Shown: positions 24,443 through 32,631, numbered from the stretch's first letter. The stretch is 45,658 nt of DNA from an uncultured Collinsella sp. (GCA_938023905.1 CALJCO010000084.1:1-45658); one strand, 5' to 3'. A program made the numbers and translations. The notes: a model not told the origin generated them from the sequence alone.

Positions 24443-25318
24443 ATGGACATGACGGATATGACGAGGGCGGCCGTGTCGCGCCGTCACTTTTTGCAGCTGG
24501 CGGGCGCCGGCATGCTTGCGCTGACGGGGACCGCGCTTACCGGTTGCGGTAACTCTACCATCGGCGAGGGCTCCGACAAGGGGTCCAAGCTTGCGGCCAT
24601 TAAGTCGCGTGGTCATCTGAATGCCGGCGTCAAGAAGGACGTTCCCGGTTACGGCTATTACGACACCGCCAAAGGCCGCTTTGAGGGCATGGAAGTCGAT
24701 TTGTGCTACCAGATCGCCGCTGCCGTCTTTGGCGTGAGCTACAAGGAGGCCCGCGCCCAGGAGCTGGTCGAGTTTACCGACGTAACGCCCAAGACGCGCG
24801 GCCCGCTGATCGATAACGGCCAACTCGACGTGGTCGCGGCGACCTACACCATCACCGACGAGCGCAAGAAGAGCTGGGATTTCTCGACGCCGTACCGCAC
24901 CGACTACGTGGGACTCATGGTCAAGAAGCGTTCGGGCTTTACCTCGATTGAGGATCTGGATGGCAAGGTCATTGGCGTGAGCCAGGGCGCCACCACGCAG
25001 GGCCTGATCGAGCAGATGATCAAGGACAACGGCTTTAGCTGCAAGCCCGAGTTTAGGGCCTTTAGCGGCTACCCCATCATCAAGAGTTCGCTCGACGCCG
25101 GCAATATCGACGTCTTTGCCATGGATCGCTCCACGCTGGCCGGTTACATGAACGAGACCGTTGAGCTGCTGCAGCCCGAGGTCAAGTTTGGCGAGCAGGG
25201 CTACGGCGTGGCGACCAAGAAGGGCTGCGACCTTTCCGCCGTGGTCGATCAGGTGATTTGCGATCGCCTGGCCGATGGCTGGCTCGACCAAGAGGTCAAG
25301 ACCTGGGGTCTTGTATAG
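24443..25318 (+). CDS. Amino-acid ABC transporter substrate-binding lipoprotein with Tat-like signal
   Basis: The 291-residue periplasmic-type binding protein has a twin-arginine signal (SRRHFLQLAGAGMLAL) ending in the lipobox LTGC, so Cys35 should carry lipid. The SBP_bac_3 domain follows (RGHLNAGVKKDVPGYGYYD, RFEGMEVDLCYQIAAAVFG, LDVVAATYTITDERKKSWDFSTPYR, GVSQGATTQGLIEQM). The start is uncertain among nearby ATGs at 24443, 24449 and 24458, as no strong ribosome site is seen; coupling to the ATPase gene 8 bp upstream is likely. The exact amino acid bound cannot be told. Confidence 0.93.
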   Translation: MDMTDMTRAAVSRRHFLQLAGAGMLALTGTALTGCGNSTIGEGSDKGSKLAAIKSRGHLNAGVKKDVPGYGYYDTAKGRFEGMEVDLCYQIAAAVFGVSYKEARAQELVEFTDVTPKTRGPLIDNGQLDVVAATYTITDERKKSWDFSTPYRTDYVGLMVKKRSGFTSIEDLDGKVIGVSQGATTQGLIEQMIKDNGFSCKPEFRAFSGYPIIKSSLDAGNIDVFAMDRSTLAGYMNETVELLQPEVKFGEQGYGVATKKGCDLSAVVDQVICDRLADGWLDQEVKTWGLV

Positions 25319-25343
25319 GCGCATCGTCCAAGGAAGGAATCAA

Positions 25344-26090
25344 ATGCTCGAAGGATTATTTGACGCCGACCGTTGGTCGACGACATTTCAAAACATGGGG
25401 CCCTTCTGGGAGGGCTTTGGCGTGACGCTGCAAGTGGTCGTTGCCGGCCTGCTGCTGTCGCTGGTGCTGGGCACGCTGCTGGGTGTGTTCTCTACCACTC
25501 GCTCACGCGTGCTGCGCGCCATAAGCCGCGTGTACGTGGAGTTTTATCAGAACACCCCGTTGCCCGTGCAGGTGCTCTTTATGTACATGGCCGGTCCGCA
25601 GTTTTTGCAGGCCATAACCGGTGCCGACCAGCCGGTGCGCATCGCGCCGTTCGTGCTGGGCTTCTTGGGTGTGGGCCTGTATCACGCGGCCTACATTTCT
25701 GAGGTCATCCGCACTGGTATCGAGGCGGTTCCACGCGGTCAGATGGAGGCGGCCCAGAGCCAAGGCTTCACCCGCGCGCAGGCATACTGGTACATCGTGC
25801 TGCCCCAGACGTTCAAGATTATTCTGCCGCCGCTGTGTAACCAGGCACTCAACCTGGTCAAGAACACGTCGGTGCTGGCGCTTGTGGCCGGCGGCGACCT
25901 TATGTACCGTTCCGACAACTTTGTGAGTCTGTACGGTTATCTGCAGGGATACATCGTCTGCTGCCTTATGTATTTCATCATCTGTTTTCCGCTCGCCATG
26001 CTGGTGCAGTGGCTCGAGCGCCGCTCCAAGGAGCGTCCGCGCGGCGTGAGCCTGGCCGAGCTGGGGCTCGACAACGTAGAGGAGGCCTAG
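25344..26090 (+). CDS. Amino-acid ABC transporter permease 1
   Basis: The 248-residue HisM/GlnP-type permease has membrane spans between residues about 18 and 235. The EAA loop EAVPRGQMEAAQSQGFTRAQAYWYIVLPQ contacts the ATPase. The start has VEFYQNTPLPVQVLF, the conserved R.TPL-like block of the family. The ATG at 25344 follows AAGGAAGG; the longer frame overlaps the upstream gene and lacks a ribosome site. It lies 3 bp before the second permease. Confidence 0.94.
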   Translation: MLEGLFDADRWSTTFQNMGPFWEGFGVTLQVVVAGLLLSLVLGTLLGVFSTTRSRVLRAISRVYVEFYQNTPLPVQVLFMYMAGPQFLQAITGADQPVRIAPFVLGFLGVGLYHAAYISEVIRTGIEAVPRGQMEAAQSQGFTRAQAYWYIVLPQTFKIILPPLCNQALNLVKNTSVLALVAGGDLMYRSDNFVSLYGYLQGYIVCCLMYFIICFPLAMLVQWLERRSKERPRGVSLAELGLDNVEEA

Positions 26091-26093
26091 CGC

Positions 26094-26732
26094 ATGGAAA
26101 TCTTCAACGCGACCAACCTGCTCTACATTTGGGGCGGCTTTATTAAGACGATCGAGATCTCGGCGCTGTCGATCTTTTTCTCGCTCATCTTTGGCACGGT
26201 GCTGGCGCTCGTTAAAAGCTATGCGCCCCGCCCATTCCGTATTTTGGTGAGCGCCTATATCGAGCTGTTCCGCTGTACGCCCAACCTGCTGTGGATCCTG
26301 TTTATCTACTTTACGGTGCAGGGTTTGGACATTGTGATTTCGACCATCGCCTTTACGCTGTTTACCAGTGCTGTTATGGCCGAGATTGTGCGCGGCGGTC
26401 TCAACTCGATTCCGCGTGGCCAGTTTGAGGCGGCACAGAGTCAGGGCTTCGGCTTCTTTGCCACCATGCGCTACATTATTCTGCCGCAGACGTTTAAGAC
26501 GATCATTCCGGCGCTGTTTAGCCAGTGCACGACTGTCATCAAGGACAGCTCGTATCTTTCGGGCATTAACGTGGCCGAGCTCATGTACACGGCAAACGTC
26601 GTGATGGCCCACGCGATCGATCTGTCGCAGGTGCTTATGCTCTACGGCCTGGTGTTTGCGATGTACTTTGTGCTCAACTTTGGTATCTCGTTGCTGGTCC
26701 GAGCCTATCAGCGCCGTATTGTGGCCGCATAG
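26094..26732 (+). CDS. Amino-acid ABC transporter permease 2
   Basis: The 212-residue permease of the same family has ELFRCTPNLLWILFIYF and the EAA loop NSIPRGQFEAAQSQGFGFFATMRYIILPQTFK. It most likely forms a heterodimer with the permease encoded just before. GAGGCCTAG before the ATG includes the end of the upstream gene. It closes the transporter operon. Confidence 0.94.
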   Translation: MEIFNATNLLYIWGGFIKTIEISALSIFFSLIFGTVLALVKSYAPRPFRILVSAYIELFRCTPNLLWILFIYFTVQGLDIVISTIAFTLFTSAVMAEIVRGGLNSIPRGQFEAAQSQGFGFFATMRYIILPQTFKTIIPALFSQCTTVIKDSSYLSGINVAELMYTANVVMAHAIDLSQVLMLYGLVFAMYFVLNFGISLLVRAYQRRIVAA

Positions 26733-26751
26733 CCTGGCTTTCCCTGGTACG

Positions 26752-26784
26752 CTATCGTGGGAAAAGGCGATAGACAGTCTTTTT
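26752..26784 (+). terminator. Likely terminator of the ABC transporter operon
   Basis: CTATCG and CGATAG form a 6-bp stem around a 10-nt loop, followed by ACAGTCTTTTT. The stem is short, so efficiency is uncertain. Confidence 0.5.
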
Positions 26785-26808
26785 CTCATTTGTTAGAAAG
26801 GAATCGCG

Positions 26809-27432
26809 ATGAGCGATCTGGAGAACAAGAAGAGTCCTGTGGTCATTACCATCGCGCGCGACTTTGGTGCCGAGGGCCACGAGATTGGACGCATCCTCGC
26901 CAACGAATTGGGGATTCCGCTGTACGATAACGAGCTGCTGGTGCGTGCGTCGCTGCGCGCGGGCGAGTCGCTCGATAAGATGGCCGCCTATGACGAGCGC
27001 CTGGCTGTGGAGAACATGGCGTTTCTGCCCGACCGCTACGATGCCCGTTCGTACTCGGACAAATTATTCCAAAAGATGAGCCAGGTGATTTTGGACCTGG
27101 GCGAGACCGAGAGCTGCATTATCGAAGGCCGCCTGTCCGATTACCTGCTGCGTAACAACCCCAATCACATTGCCGTATTGGTGACCGCTCCCTTTGAGGA
27201 CCGCGTCGAGATCGTGCGCAAAAAGCGCGGCCTCAACAAAAAGAAGGGTGCCAAGCTGGTTAAGCAGCAGCAGAAGGCGCGCGAGGCGTTCTATAAGCGC
27301 TACAGCGCCGGTAAGTGGAAGATGACGAGCGGTAAGGATATCGTCGTCAACCGCGCCAAGCTGGGCCGCGAAGGCTGCAAGGACGTCATCGCCGCAGCCT
27401 ACCGCTACAAGGTGGCCCAACTCGAAGGCTAA
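26809..27432 (+). CDS. Cytidylate kinase-like family protein
   Basis: The 207-residue protein fits the cytidylate-kinase-2 group, P-loop kinases of unknown substrate. VVITIARDFGAEGHEIGRILANELGIPLYD is an altered phosphate loop (the second lysine-type residue is replaced), and SCIIEGRLSDYLLRNNPNHIAVLVTAPFEDRVE with the basic lid KKRGLNKKKGAKLVKQQQ follow. AGAAAGGA precedes the ATG. It stands alone before a complex repeat region. Kinase activity on CMP is not proven for this group. Confidence 0.85.
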   Translation: MSDLENKKSPVVITIARDFGAEGHEIGRILANELGIPLYDNELLVRASLRAGESLDKMAAYDERLAVENMAFLPDRYDARSYSDKLFQKMSQVILDLGETESCIIEGRLSDYLLRNNPNHIAVLVTAPFEDRVEIVRKKRGLNKKKGAKLVKQQQKAREAFYKRYSAGKWKMTSGKDIVVNRAKLGREGCKDVIAAAYRYKVAQLEG

Positions 27433-27446
27433 CCGACCAAAACGAT

Positions 27447-27480
27447 CACAAAGGGCAGGCACCTTTGTGGTGGTTTTTGT
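27447..27480 (+). terminator. Terminator after the cytidylate-kinase-like gene
   Basis: CACAAAGG and CCTTTGTG form a perfect 8-bp stem around GCAGGCA-type loop bases, followed by GTGGTTTTTG. The sequence recurs inverted at 27771-27796, enclosing the hairpin array. Confidence 0.75.
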
Positions 27481-27539
27481 TTTAGGCCGAGGGAAAGGCC
27501 TTGGCGGCAGTGTCTATCCTCGGCTTTTGCATAGTCTCG

Positions 27540-27745
27540 ATCTGTAACACCAAGCCAGCGAAAATGGCTCTAACTGTTACAGATTTAGATGAACCGTTCG
27601 GCCGTCAGCCCAACGTCTTGATCTGTAACACCAGGCGGCATATTTGGTCTCTAACTGTTACAGATTGAGACAAAGCGGGGGCGGCCGGCACAATATCTCG
27701 ATCTGTAACAACTGCAGGGCTCAACGGACTCCAGCTGTTACAGAT
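27540..27745. repeat. Array of three hairpins with constant arms and 25-nt variable interiors
   Basis: ATCTGTAACA (27540, 27621, 27701) and TGTTACAGAT (27575, 27656, 27736) form three hairpins with a period of 81 and 80 bp. Each has exactly 25 nt between the 10-bp arms, and the interiors differ. The arms extend outward in part (TCTCG before, TGAGAC after). Spacers are 36 and 35 nt. The array lies between convergent genes. Confidence 0.85.
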
Positions 27746-27770
27746 TGAGACAAAACGACCGGGCAAGTCC

Positions 27771-27810
27771 CAAACCACCACAAAGGTGTCTGCCCCATCG
27801 TGGTGGTTTG
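27771..27810. repeat. Hairpin, inverted partner of the sequence at 27453
   Basis: CAAACCACCAC and GTGGTGGTTTG form a perfect 11-bp stem. The part AAACCACCACAAAGGTG is the reverse complement of the terminator region at 27462-27478, so an outer inverted repeat encloses the three-hairpin array. Confidence 0.7.
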
Positions 27811-27821
27811 GTCGGCCGGCA

Positions 27822-27858
27822 TAAAAAGTCCCCGCCGGGCGTGTGCTCGACGGGGACT
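27822..27858 (-). terminator. Rho-independent terminator of the nfnA-nfnB operon
   Basis: On the minus strand AGTCCCCG and CGGGGACT form an 8-bp stem, with further pairing inside, followed by TTTTT. It lies 31 bp after the nfnB stop. Confidence 0.85.
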
Positions 27859-27888
27859 CTGCCGTTTGATGGCTAGCGCTGTGGGTGA

Positions 27889-29298
27889 TTACTCGCCCAG
27901 CAGACTCTTGGTGATCGAAGCGGCGGCCTTCTTGCCGGCACCCATCGCCAGAATGACCGTAGCGGCACCGGTGACGATGTCGCCGCCGGCCCAGATGCGG
28001 GGATCGGTGGTCTGGCCGGTCTCCTCGTCAGCGACGATGTAGCCCCACTTGTTGAGCTCCATCTTGCCGCCGATCTTCTTTGCGAAGGGGTTGGCGTTGG
28101 TGCCGATAGCCGAGATCGCGACGTCGCAGGGGATCTCCTCGATGGCGCCCTCGATGGGCACCGGGCGACGACGGCCGGACTCGTCAGGCTCGCCGAGCTC
28201 CATCTTCTGGACCTTGACGGCGCACACGGAGCCGTCCTCGCCAGCGACAAACTCGAGCGGGGAGACGAGCGGCAGAACCTCGACGCCCTCGGCCTTAGCA
28301 TGGTGCAGCTCGGCGCGACGGCAGGGCATCTCGTCCTCGGTACGACGGTAGGCGATGATGGCGTGCTCGGCGCCCAGGCGCTTGGCGGTACGGACGGCGT
28401 CCATGGCCACGTTGCCGCCGCCAAAGACAACGACGTTCTTGCCGTGCTTGGTGGGGGTGTCGTACTCGGGGAACTTGTTGGCCTTCATCAGGTTCACGCG
28501 GGTGAGGTACTCGTTCGCGAAGAAGACGTTGGGCAGGTTCTCGCCGGGGACGTTGAGGAACTTGGGCAGGCCAGCGCCGGTCGCCACGTAGATGGCGTCG
28601 AAGCCCTGCTCGAACAGCTCCTCGGCCGTGGCCATGTTGCCCACGACGGAGTTGTACTCAAACTTGACGCCCATGTCCTCCAAGCCGTCGATCTCACGCT
28701 TGACGACTGCCTTGGGCAGGCGGAACTCGGGGATGCCGTAGACCAGCACGCCGCCGCCGGTGAAGAAGGCCTCGAAGACGGTAACGTCAAAGCCGTTACG
28801 GGCGAGCTCGCCGGCGCAGGTGATGCCGGACGGGCCGGAGCCGACGACGGCGACCTTCTTGCCGTTCTTGGGGGCCATCTTGGGCGTGGAAGCGAGCTCG
28901 GGGCGGTCACCCAGGAAGCGCTCGAGCTGGCCGATGGCCACGGGCTCGGACTTCTTACCACGGATGCACTTGCCCTCGCACTGGTTCTCCTGCGGGCAGA
29001 CGCGGCCGCAGATGGCGGGAAGCATGGAGTCCTCGCGGATGGTATCGAGAGCGCCGCCGAAGTCCTTCGCGCGGATCTGCTCGATAAAGCGGGGGATGTT
29101 GATGTTGACGGGGCAGCCCTCAACACAGAACGGCTTCTTGCAGTTGAGGCAGCGCTCGGCCTCGGCCAGCGCCATCTCCTCGGTGAAGCCCTTGTCGACG
29201 GGGCGGAAGTCGCAGGCGCGCTCGGCAGCCGGCTCCTCGTTATCGGGGGTGCGGGGCGACTTCATATCGGCAACGAAACGACCGTTAACTAGTGGCAT
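27889..29298 (-). CDS. nfnB: NADPH-dependent glutamate synthase small-subunit type oxidoreductase (NfnB, large subunit of NfnAB)
   Basis: The 469-residue flavoprotein has N-terminal cysteine clusters for two [4Fe-4S] centres (CLNCKKPFCVEGCP; CGRVCPQENQCEGKC). An FAD-binding GxGxxG (VVGSGPSGITCAGELARNG) and an NADPH-binding site (VVFGGGNVAMDAVRTAKRLGAE) follow, and the C-terminus has IWAGGDIVTGAATVILAMGAGKKAA. Such proteins are often named gltA, but the adjacent gene encodes the NfnA-type subunit and no large glutamate synthase gene is present. The pair therefore most likely is the electron-bifurcating NADH-dependent reduced ferredoxin:NADP+ oxidoreductase. The two genes overlap by 10 bp. Confidence 0.93.
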   Translation of the reverse strand: MPLVNGRFVADMKSPRTPDNEEPAAERACDFRPVDKGFTEEMALAEAERCLNCKKPFCVEGCPVNINIPRFIEQIRAKDFGGALDTIREDSMLPAICGRVCPQENQCEGKCIRGKKSEPVAIGQLERFLGDRPELASTPKMAPKNGKKVAVVGSGPSGITCAGELARNGFDVTVFEAFFTGGGVLVYGIPEFRLPKAVVKREIDGLEDMGVKFEYNSVVGNMATAEELFEQGFDAIYVATGAGLPKFLNVPGENLPNVFFANEYLTRVNLMKANKFPEYDTPTKHGKNVVVFGGGNVAMDAVRTAKRLGAEHAIIAYRRTEDEMPCRRAELHHAKAEGVEVLPLVSPLEFVAGEDGSVCAVKVQKMELGEPDESGRRRPVPIEGAIEEIPCDVAISAIGTNANPFAKKIGGKMELNKWGYIVADEETGQTTDPRIWAGGDIVTGAATVILAMGAGKKAAASITKSLLGE

Positions 29299-30128
29299 GC
29301 GCAGCTCTTTTCCTCATAAGCCTTGAGGGACTCGCCCTCTTCGGAACGGTAAGCGGCCTGGCGGGCACGAAGGTCATCCCAGTCGACCAGGGTGGCATCG
29401 AAGTCGGGGCCGTCGACGCAAGCGAACTTGGTCACGCCGCCCACCTCGACGCGGCAGCAGCCGCACATGCCGGTGCCGTCAACCATGATGGGGTTGAGGG
29501 ACGCGGTGATGGGGGTGTCGTACTTCTGGGCGGTGAGGGTCGAGAACTTCATCATCGGAACGGGGCCGACGCAGAAGACCTGGCTCACGGCCTTGTCCTG
29601 CAGCAGGCGCTCCAGCGGAGCGGTGACAACGCCCTGCTCGCCGTAGGAACCGTCATCGGTGGTGATGTGGATGTGGTCCTCGTCGAGGAGCTCGCGGAAC
29701 TGGTCCTCCATGAGCAGGAGGTCCTTGGTGCGGGCGCCCATGATGGCGTGCACCTCGTGACCGGTCTCGACCAGGTGCTTGGCGACCGGGAAGGCAATTG
29801 CCAGGCCGACGCCGCCGCCAATGACGGCGCAGGGGCCCTCGGCCATCTCGGTGGGAACGCCCAGCGGGCCCACGACGTCGCGCAGTGACTCGCCGGCCTC
29901 GTAGGTGGACAGCATCTCGGTGGTCTTGCCGATCACCATGAAGATGAACTCGACCCAGCCCTCGTCACCGTTCCAGCCGGCCAGGGTAAACGGGACGCGC
30001 TCGCCCGTCTCGTTGGCGCGAACCATGAGGAACTGTCCAGCGTGCGCATGCTTGGCGATTGCGGGCGCCTCGATGCGGAACTTGAACACCTTCTCCGAGA
30101 ACTGCGTCTTCTCCAGGATCTTATACAT
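29289..30128 (-). CDS. nfnA: Sulfide/dihydroorotate dehydrogenase-like FAD/NAD-binding protein (NfnA, small subunit)
   Basis: The 279-residue protein has a ferredoxin-reductase-type FAD domain (AGQFLMVRANETGERVPFTLAGW), an NAD-binding part (CAVIGGGVGLAIAFPVAKHL) and a [2Fe-2S] cluster site (DGTGMCGCCRVEVGGVTKFACVDGPDFD). It ends in a cysteine pair (CACH). It resembles PyrK-type subunits, but pairing with the GltA-like protein identifies NfnA. In NfnAB, ferredoxin and NADH oxidation are coupled to NADP reduction, which suits a fermenting anaerobe. GAGAGGGG precedes the ATG. Confidence 0.93.
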   Translation of the reverse strand: MYKILEKTQFSEKVFKFRIEAPAIAKHAHAGQFLMVRANETGERVPFTLAGWNGDEGWVEFIFMVIGKTTEMLSTYEAGESLRDVVGPLGVPTEMAEGPCAVIGGGVGLAIAFPVAKHLVETGHEVHAIMGARTKDLLLMEDQFRELLDEDHIHITTDDGSYGEQGVVTAPLERLLQDKAVSQVFCVGPVPMMKFSTLTAQKYDTPITASLNPIMVDGTGMCGCCRVEVGGVTKFACVDGPDFDATLVDWDDLRARQAAYRSEEGESLKAYEEKSCACH

Positions 30129-30203
30129 AGAACCCCTCTCTTGTTAGGGCCGCCGAACCGTGCCTCCACGGAAATGGACGGTAGCCCGAATAAAACCGTA
30201 CGC

Positions 30204-30239
30204 GCACAGGCGTTGTGCAGACATACGGTACAAATTATA
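30204..30239 (-). promoter_or_regulatory. Candidate -10 box and downstream palindrome for nfnA
   Basis: On the minus strand TATAAT is at 30239-30234. The palindrome GCACA-N5-TGTGC (30204-30218) lies just downstream, a position suited to a repressor site or a leader hairpin. No consensus -35 was found at 17 bp. Confidence 0.4.
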
Positions 30240-30300
30240 CCCTCATGGACATGCTGTTTACGTGTGTCTTCGGCGGTTGGGAAAAGGGTTTATCCACTTC

Positions 30301-30339
30301 GACCTACCAAATAGGGATAGGTTTATTTTGGTCGGTTTT
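30301..30339 (+). repeat. Dispersed palindromic element (copy 2)
   Basis: ACCTACC and GGTCGGT (one mismatch) enclose AAATAGGGATAGG and TTTATTTT. It is the same family as 18945-18984, with GGGATAGG in place of GGGACAGG. Confidence 0.75.
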
Positions 30340-30353
30340 ATCAGGCAAAACGG

Positions 30354-30397
30354 CAAAGGGGGCCGGCCTCGGGTTGTGATGAGGCCGGCCCCCTTTG
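30354..30397 (-). terminator. Strong hairpin after pth
   Basis: CAAAGGGGGCCGGCCTC and its exact complement form a 17-bp stem with a 10-nt loop. On the minus strand it is followed by CCGTTTTG, so it may end the pth transcript; on the plus strand there is no T tract. Confidence 0.7.
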
Positions 30398-30465
30398 GGG
30401 TGTTATGCGTGTATGGCGGCGCGGGGTTTATTGCGATGCGGCCACCGGGGCGTTTCTGTAGATAG

Positions 30466-30504
30466 AACCTGCCAAAATAAACCTGTCCCTAAACGGTAGG
30501 TTTT
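30466..30504 (-). repeat. Dispersed palindromic element (copy 3, inverted)
   Basis: AACCTGCC and GGTAGGTT enclose AAAATAAACCTGTCCCTA, the inverse of the core at 18945-18984. Read on the minus strand the element begins TAAAACCTACC, and this TAA is the stop codon of pth, just as in purF. Confidence 0.8.
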
Positions 30505-31132
30505 AGTGCTTGCCGTTGGCGGAGGCGGCGCCGTTGACGTGGTCGCGGGCATAGATCACGCCGTGCACGATTGCCAGGCCGGCGGCGTCGGCGGCGCGGG
30601 CGCAGGTGTCCTGGAAGTCCTCGGCCTCGCGGGCGCGCAGCTGCTTGAGCACATAGTCTGCCACGGCCATCTTGCCGGGAGGGTTGCCGATGCCGGTGCG
30701 GATGCGACTAAAGTCGCGGCTGCCCATCTTGTCGATGATGGAGCGCAGGCCGTTGTGGCCGGCGTGGCCGCCGCCCACCTTGACACGTACGTCGCCGGCG
30801 GGAATGTCGAGCTCGTCGTGGATTACAAGCAGCTCCTCGGCCTTGATTTTGTACTCGCGGCAAAGCTTGGAGATGGGTCCGCCCGAGGTGTTCATGTACG
30901 ACTGCGGCTTGACCAGTACAATCTGGCGCTTGCCACCCTCTTCCTCGGGATCGTTGATGTTGATGAGTGCGACCTCGGCGCCGGCCTGGTTTTTCCAGTA
31001 CGTGACACCGGCCTGACGGGCCAGCTCGTCGATTGCCTTAAAGCCAGCGTTGTGGCGGGTCTCGGCATACTCATCGCCAGGGTTGCCAAGTCCGGCAACC
31101 ATGCGAATCTTAAGCGGCTGTGCAGCTGCCAT
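30503..31132 (-). CDS. pth: Peptidyl-tRNA hydrolase
   Basis: The 209-residue enzyme frees tRNA from drop-off peptides. VAGLGNPGDEYAETRHNAGFKAID holds the catalytic His (HNAGF), and VLVKPQSYMNTSGGPI, LLVIHDELDIPAGDVRVKVGGGHAGHNGLRSI and RIRTGIGNPPGKM are the other family blocks. The C-terminal tail (NGAASANGKH) is short and variable. AAAGGAAG precedes the ATG. The stop codon lies in a repeat element. In many bacteria pth follows glmU and prs; here about 1.9 kb with a nuclease-fold gene stands between. Confidence 0.96.
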   Translation of the reverse strand: MAAAQPLKIRMVAGLGNPGDEYAETRHNAGFKAIDELARQAGVTYWKNQAGAEVALININDPEEEGGKRQIVLVKPQSYMNTSGGPISKLCREYKIKAEELLVIHDELDIPAGDVRVKVGGGHAGHNGLRSIIDKMGSRDFSRIRTGIGNPPGKMAVADYVLKQLRAREAEDFQDTCARAADAAGLAIVHGVIYARDHVNGAASANGKH

Positions 31133-31194
31133 GTGCTTCCTTTCGTCGATTTATCGTCTGCTATGGTGAGCGACCCCGTTGCCGCTGTCAAATG

Positions 31195-31247
31195 GAGGGC
31201 GATTGAGGTGAGTTGAGGGCGATTGAGGTGAGTTGAGGGCGTTTGAG
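31195..31247. repeat. 20-bp tandem repeat, about 2.6 copies
   Basis: GAGGGCGATTGAGGTGAGTT is repeated exactly at 31195 and 31215, and a partial, diverged third copy begins at 31235. It lies 63 bp upstream of pth and 20 bp before the 204-bp element. Confidence 0.85.
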
Positions 31248-31266
31248 CGGTTGCAGGAAACCGGGG

Positions 31267-31470
31267 TGGACAGTTAGTTCAGATTTGTATAAAGCAAGAG
31301 GCTCTCGGCTGCCAAAATCGGAGACATGGAGCCGTTTCGGTGCTTTGGGGCGCACGTTTTGCGCTATTTCGAAGCCATTCGAGCCTTTAAATGAGGTGAT
31401 TGGCCCCGAGATGGCAGCAAAGCGCCTTGAAATAAGCCGTCTGTTTATACAAATCTGAACTAACTGTCCA
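31267..31470. mobile_element. 204-bp MITE-like element A with 27-bp terminal inverted repeats
   Basis: The ends 31267-31293 and 31444-31470 are perfect 27-bp inverted repeats starting TGGACAGTTAGTTCAG. The 150-bp interior has no ORF of note. No clear target duplication is seen. A second element of exactly the same length and ends is at 32796-32999, with an unrelated interior. Confidence 0.8.
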
Positions 31471-31503
31471 GCCTTGCTCGGCGATGTTGTCGAGATACGC
31501 TTT

Positions 31504-32631
31504 CTAGACCGGCGCGAGGCCGATTCCGGCCCGAAGAGCGTTGAGCCATGCGGCTTGACGCTTGCGATAGCCCTTGATGCGATAGCGGAATCGAATACCG
31601 GCAAGTCGATACATCGTCTGGGCGAAGGCTTCGAGTGCAACAAGGTCTTTCATTTGGTCGCGATTGATAACCAGAACGTGAACGCCCATGGCTTTAAGGC
31701 CGTTGTTGCGGTTTCCGTCGTGGATGCGAGCGTTCTGGAGCTCGTGTCCAATTCCGTTGTATTCGTTGTCGACTCCTGCGGCCGGACAATATAAGTCGCA
31801 GATGGCATAGGGGATGCCCGAGGACATGTTGACTGCAAGGGTGTCGAAGTCGATTCGATAGTTGAGCAGCAGACCTCCCATGGGCAGGCTGCAACATCCG
31901 AATCCGCCAAAACGCATGGGTGCGCCTAGGACGGCGAACATTAAGGATTCCGCTGGGGATGCGGATCCGGCTCGGGCGAGCCTGACGGCCGTGCGAAACG
32001 AGGCGTAGGAGCTGCTTTTGGCAAACTGTGCGACTGCCTCGAGCTCTTTTATGGTTGTAGCAGGCTCGCATTTGTAGTGTGCCTGCTCGTAGCGGGTTTC
32101 GTTTTGTTTTTCGGCTGCCGGTTGGTCGCCCTGGCAATCAAGATCGTCCAGCACTTTGAAGCTATCGGCCTTGGGCCACGTGTCGTCATGGGCGATGGGA
32201 TAGGTTGCCTCGGGCGGGAGGGAGTAAGAGCCGAGTAGCTCCATGAGAAGCATCAGGACCTTGGCTACGGGCTCATTCCTAGAGTACAACATGGCTGTCA
32301 TGGCGGGAGACGTTGCGTAGATGTCGGCTTCGATGTGCATGATTGCCCCTGCGGGAAGCGGGGCGGTGATGGAGTGCTGGAGAAGGCGTTCGTCGGGGCG
32401 TCTGTTGTTACCATCCGCAACAAGGAGGTCTAAGCGCTCGGAGTCGTCTTCGTTCCAGGCATCAAGCATCGAAAGAGCCGCAAAGTCTATGGCGTCTTTA
32501 TTGGGAACGCAGCCCGCAAGGGCTTGTGCTTGTTGTTCGGCGTTGATGGCGCTCCAGGGAAGCGCAGAGTACGCCCGTCGAGCGCGGCGAATTGCGCGGA
32601 GGGCGGAGAAATGTGAGATCACGGCGGTCAT
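31504..32631 (-). CDS. Uncharacterised protein with C-terminal restriction-endonuclease-like (DUF559/AbiEi-like) domain
   Basis: The 375-residue protein was not recognised at family level. The N-terminus (ISHFSALRAIRRARRAY) and the part around 75-120 resemble the AbiEi-type layout. ASPAESLMFAVLGAPMRFGGFG is a helix block seen in coriobacterial proteins of this kind. The C-terminus has CDLYCPAAGVDNEYNGIGHE, then NNGLKAMGVHVLVINRDQMKD, which fits a PD-(D/E)xK-like core (Asp, then Glu in NEYNG). It could be a toxin, antitoxin or defence nuclease. GC content looks lower than in its neighbours. It lies between two 204-bp inverted-repeat elements, inside the usual glmU-prs-pth neighbourhood. Confidence 0.75.
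   Translation of the reverse strand: MTAVISHFSALRAIRRARRAYSALPWSAINAEQQAQALAGCVPNKDAIDFAALSMLDAWNEDDSERLDLLVADGNNRRPDERLLQHSITAPLPAGAIMHIEADIYATSPAMTAMLYSRNEPVAKVLMLLMELLGSYSLPPEATYPIAHDDTWPKADSFKVLDDLDCQGDQPAAEKQNETRYEQAHYKCEPATTIKELEAVAQFAKSSSYASFRTAVRLARAGSASPAESLMFAVLGAPMRFGGFGCCSLPMGGLLLNYRIDFDTLAVNMSSGIPYAICDLYCPAAGVDNEYNGIGHELQNARIHDGNRNNGLKAMGVHVLVINRDQMKDLVALEAFAQTMYRLAGIRFRYRIKGYRKRQAAWLNALRAGIGLAPV

Noticed and set aside
27540..27745. CRISPR array
   Set aside because: The conserved parts are two short complementary arms around a 25-nt interior, spacers and interiors both vary, there are only three units, and no cas gene is near.
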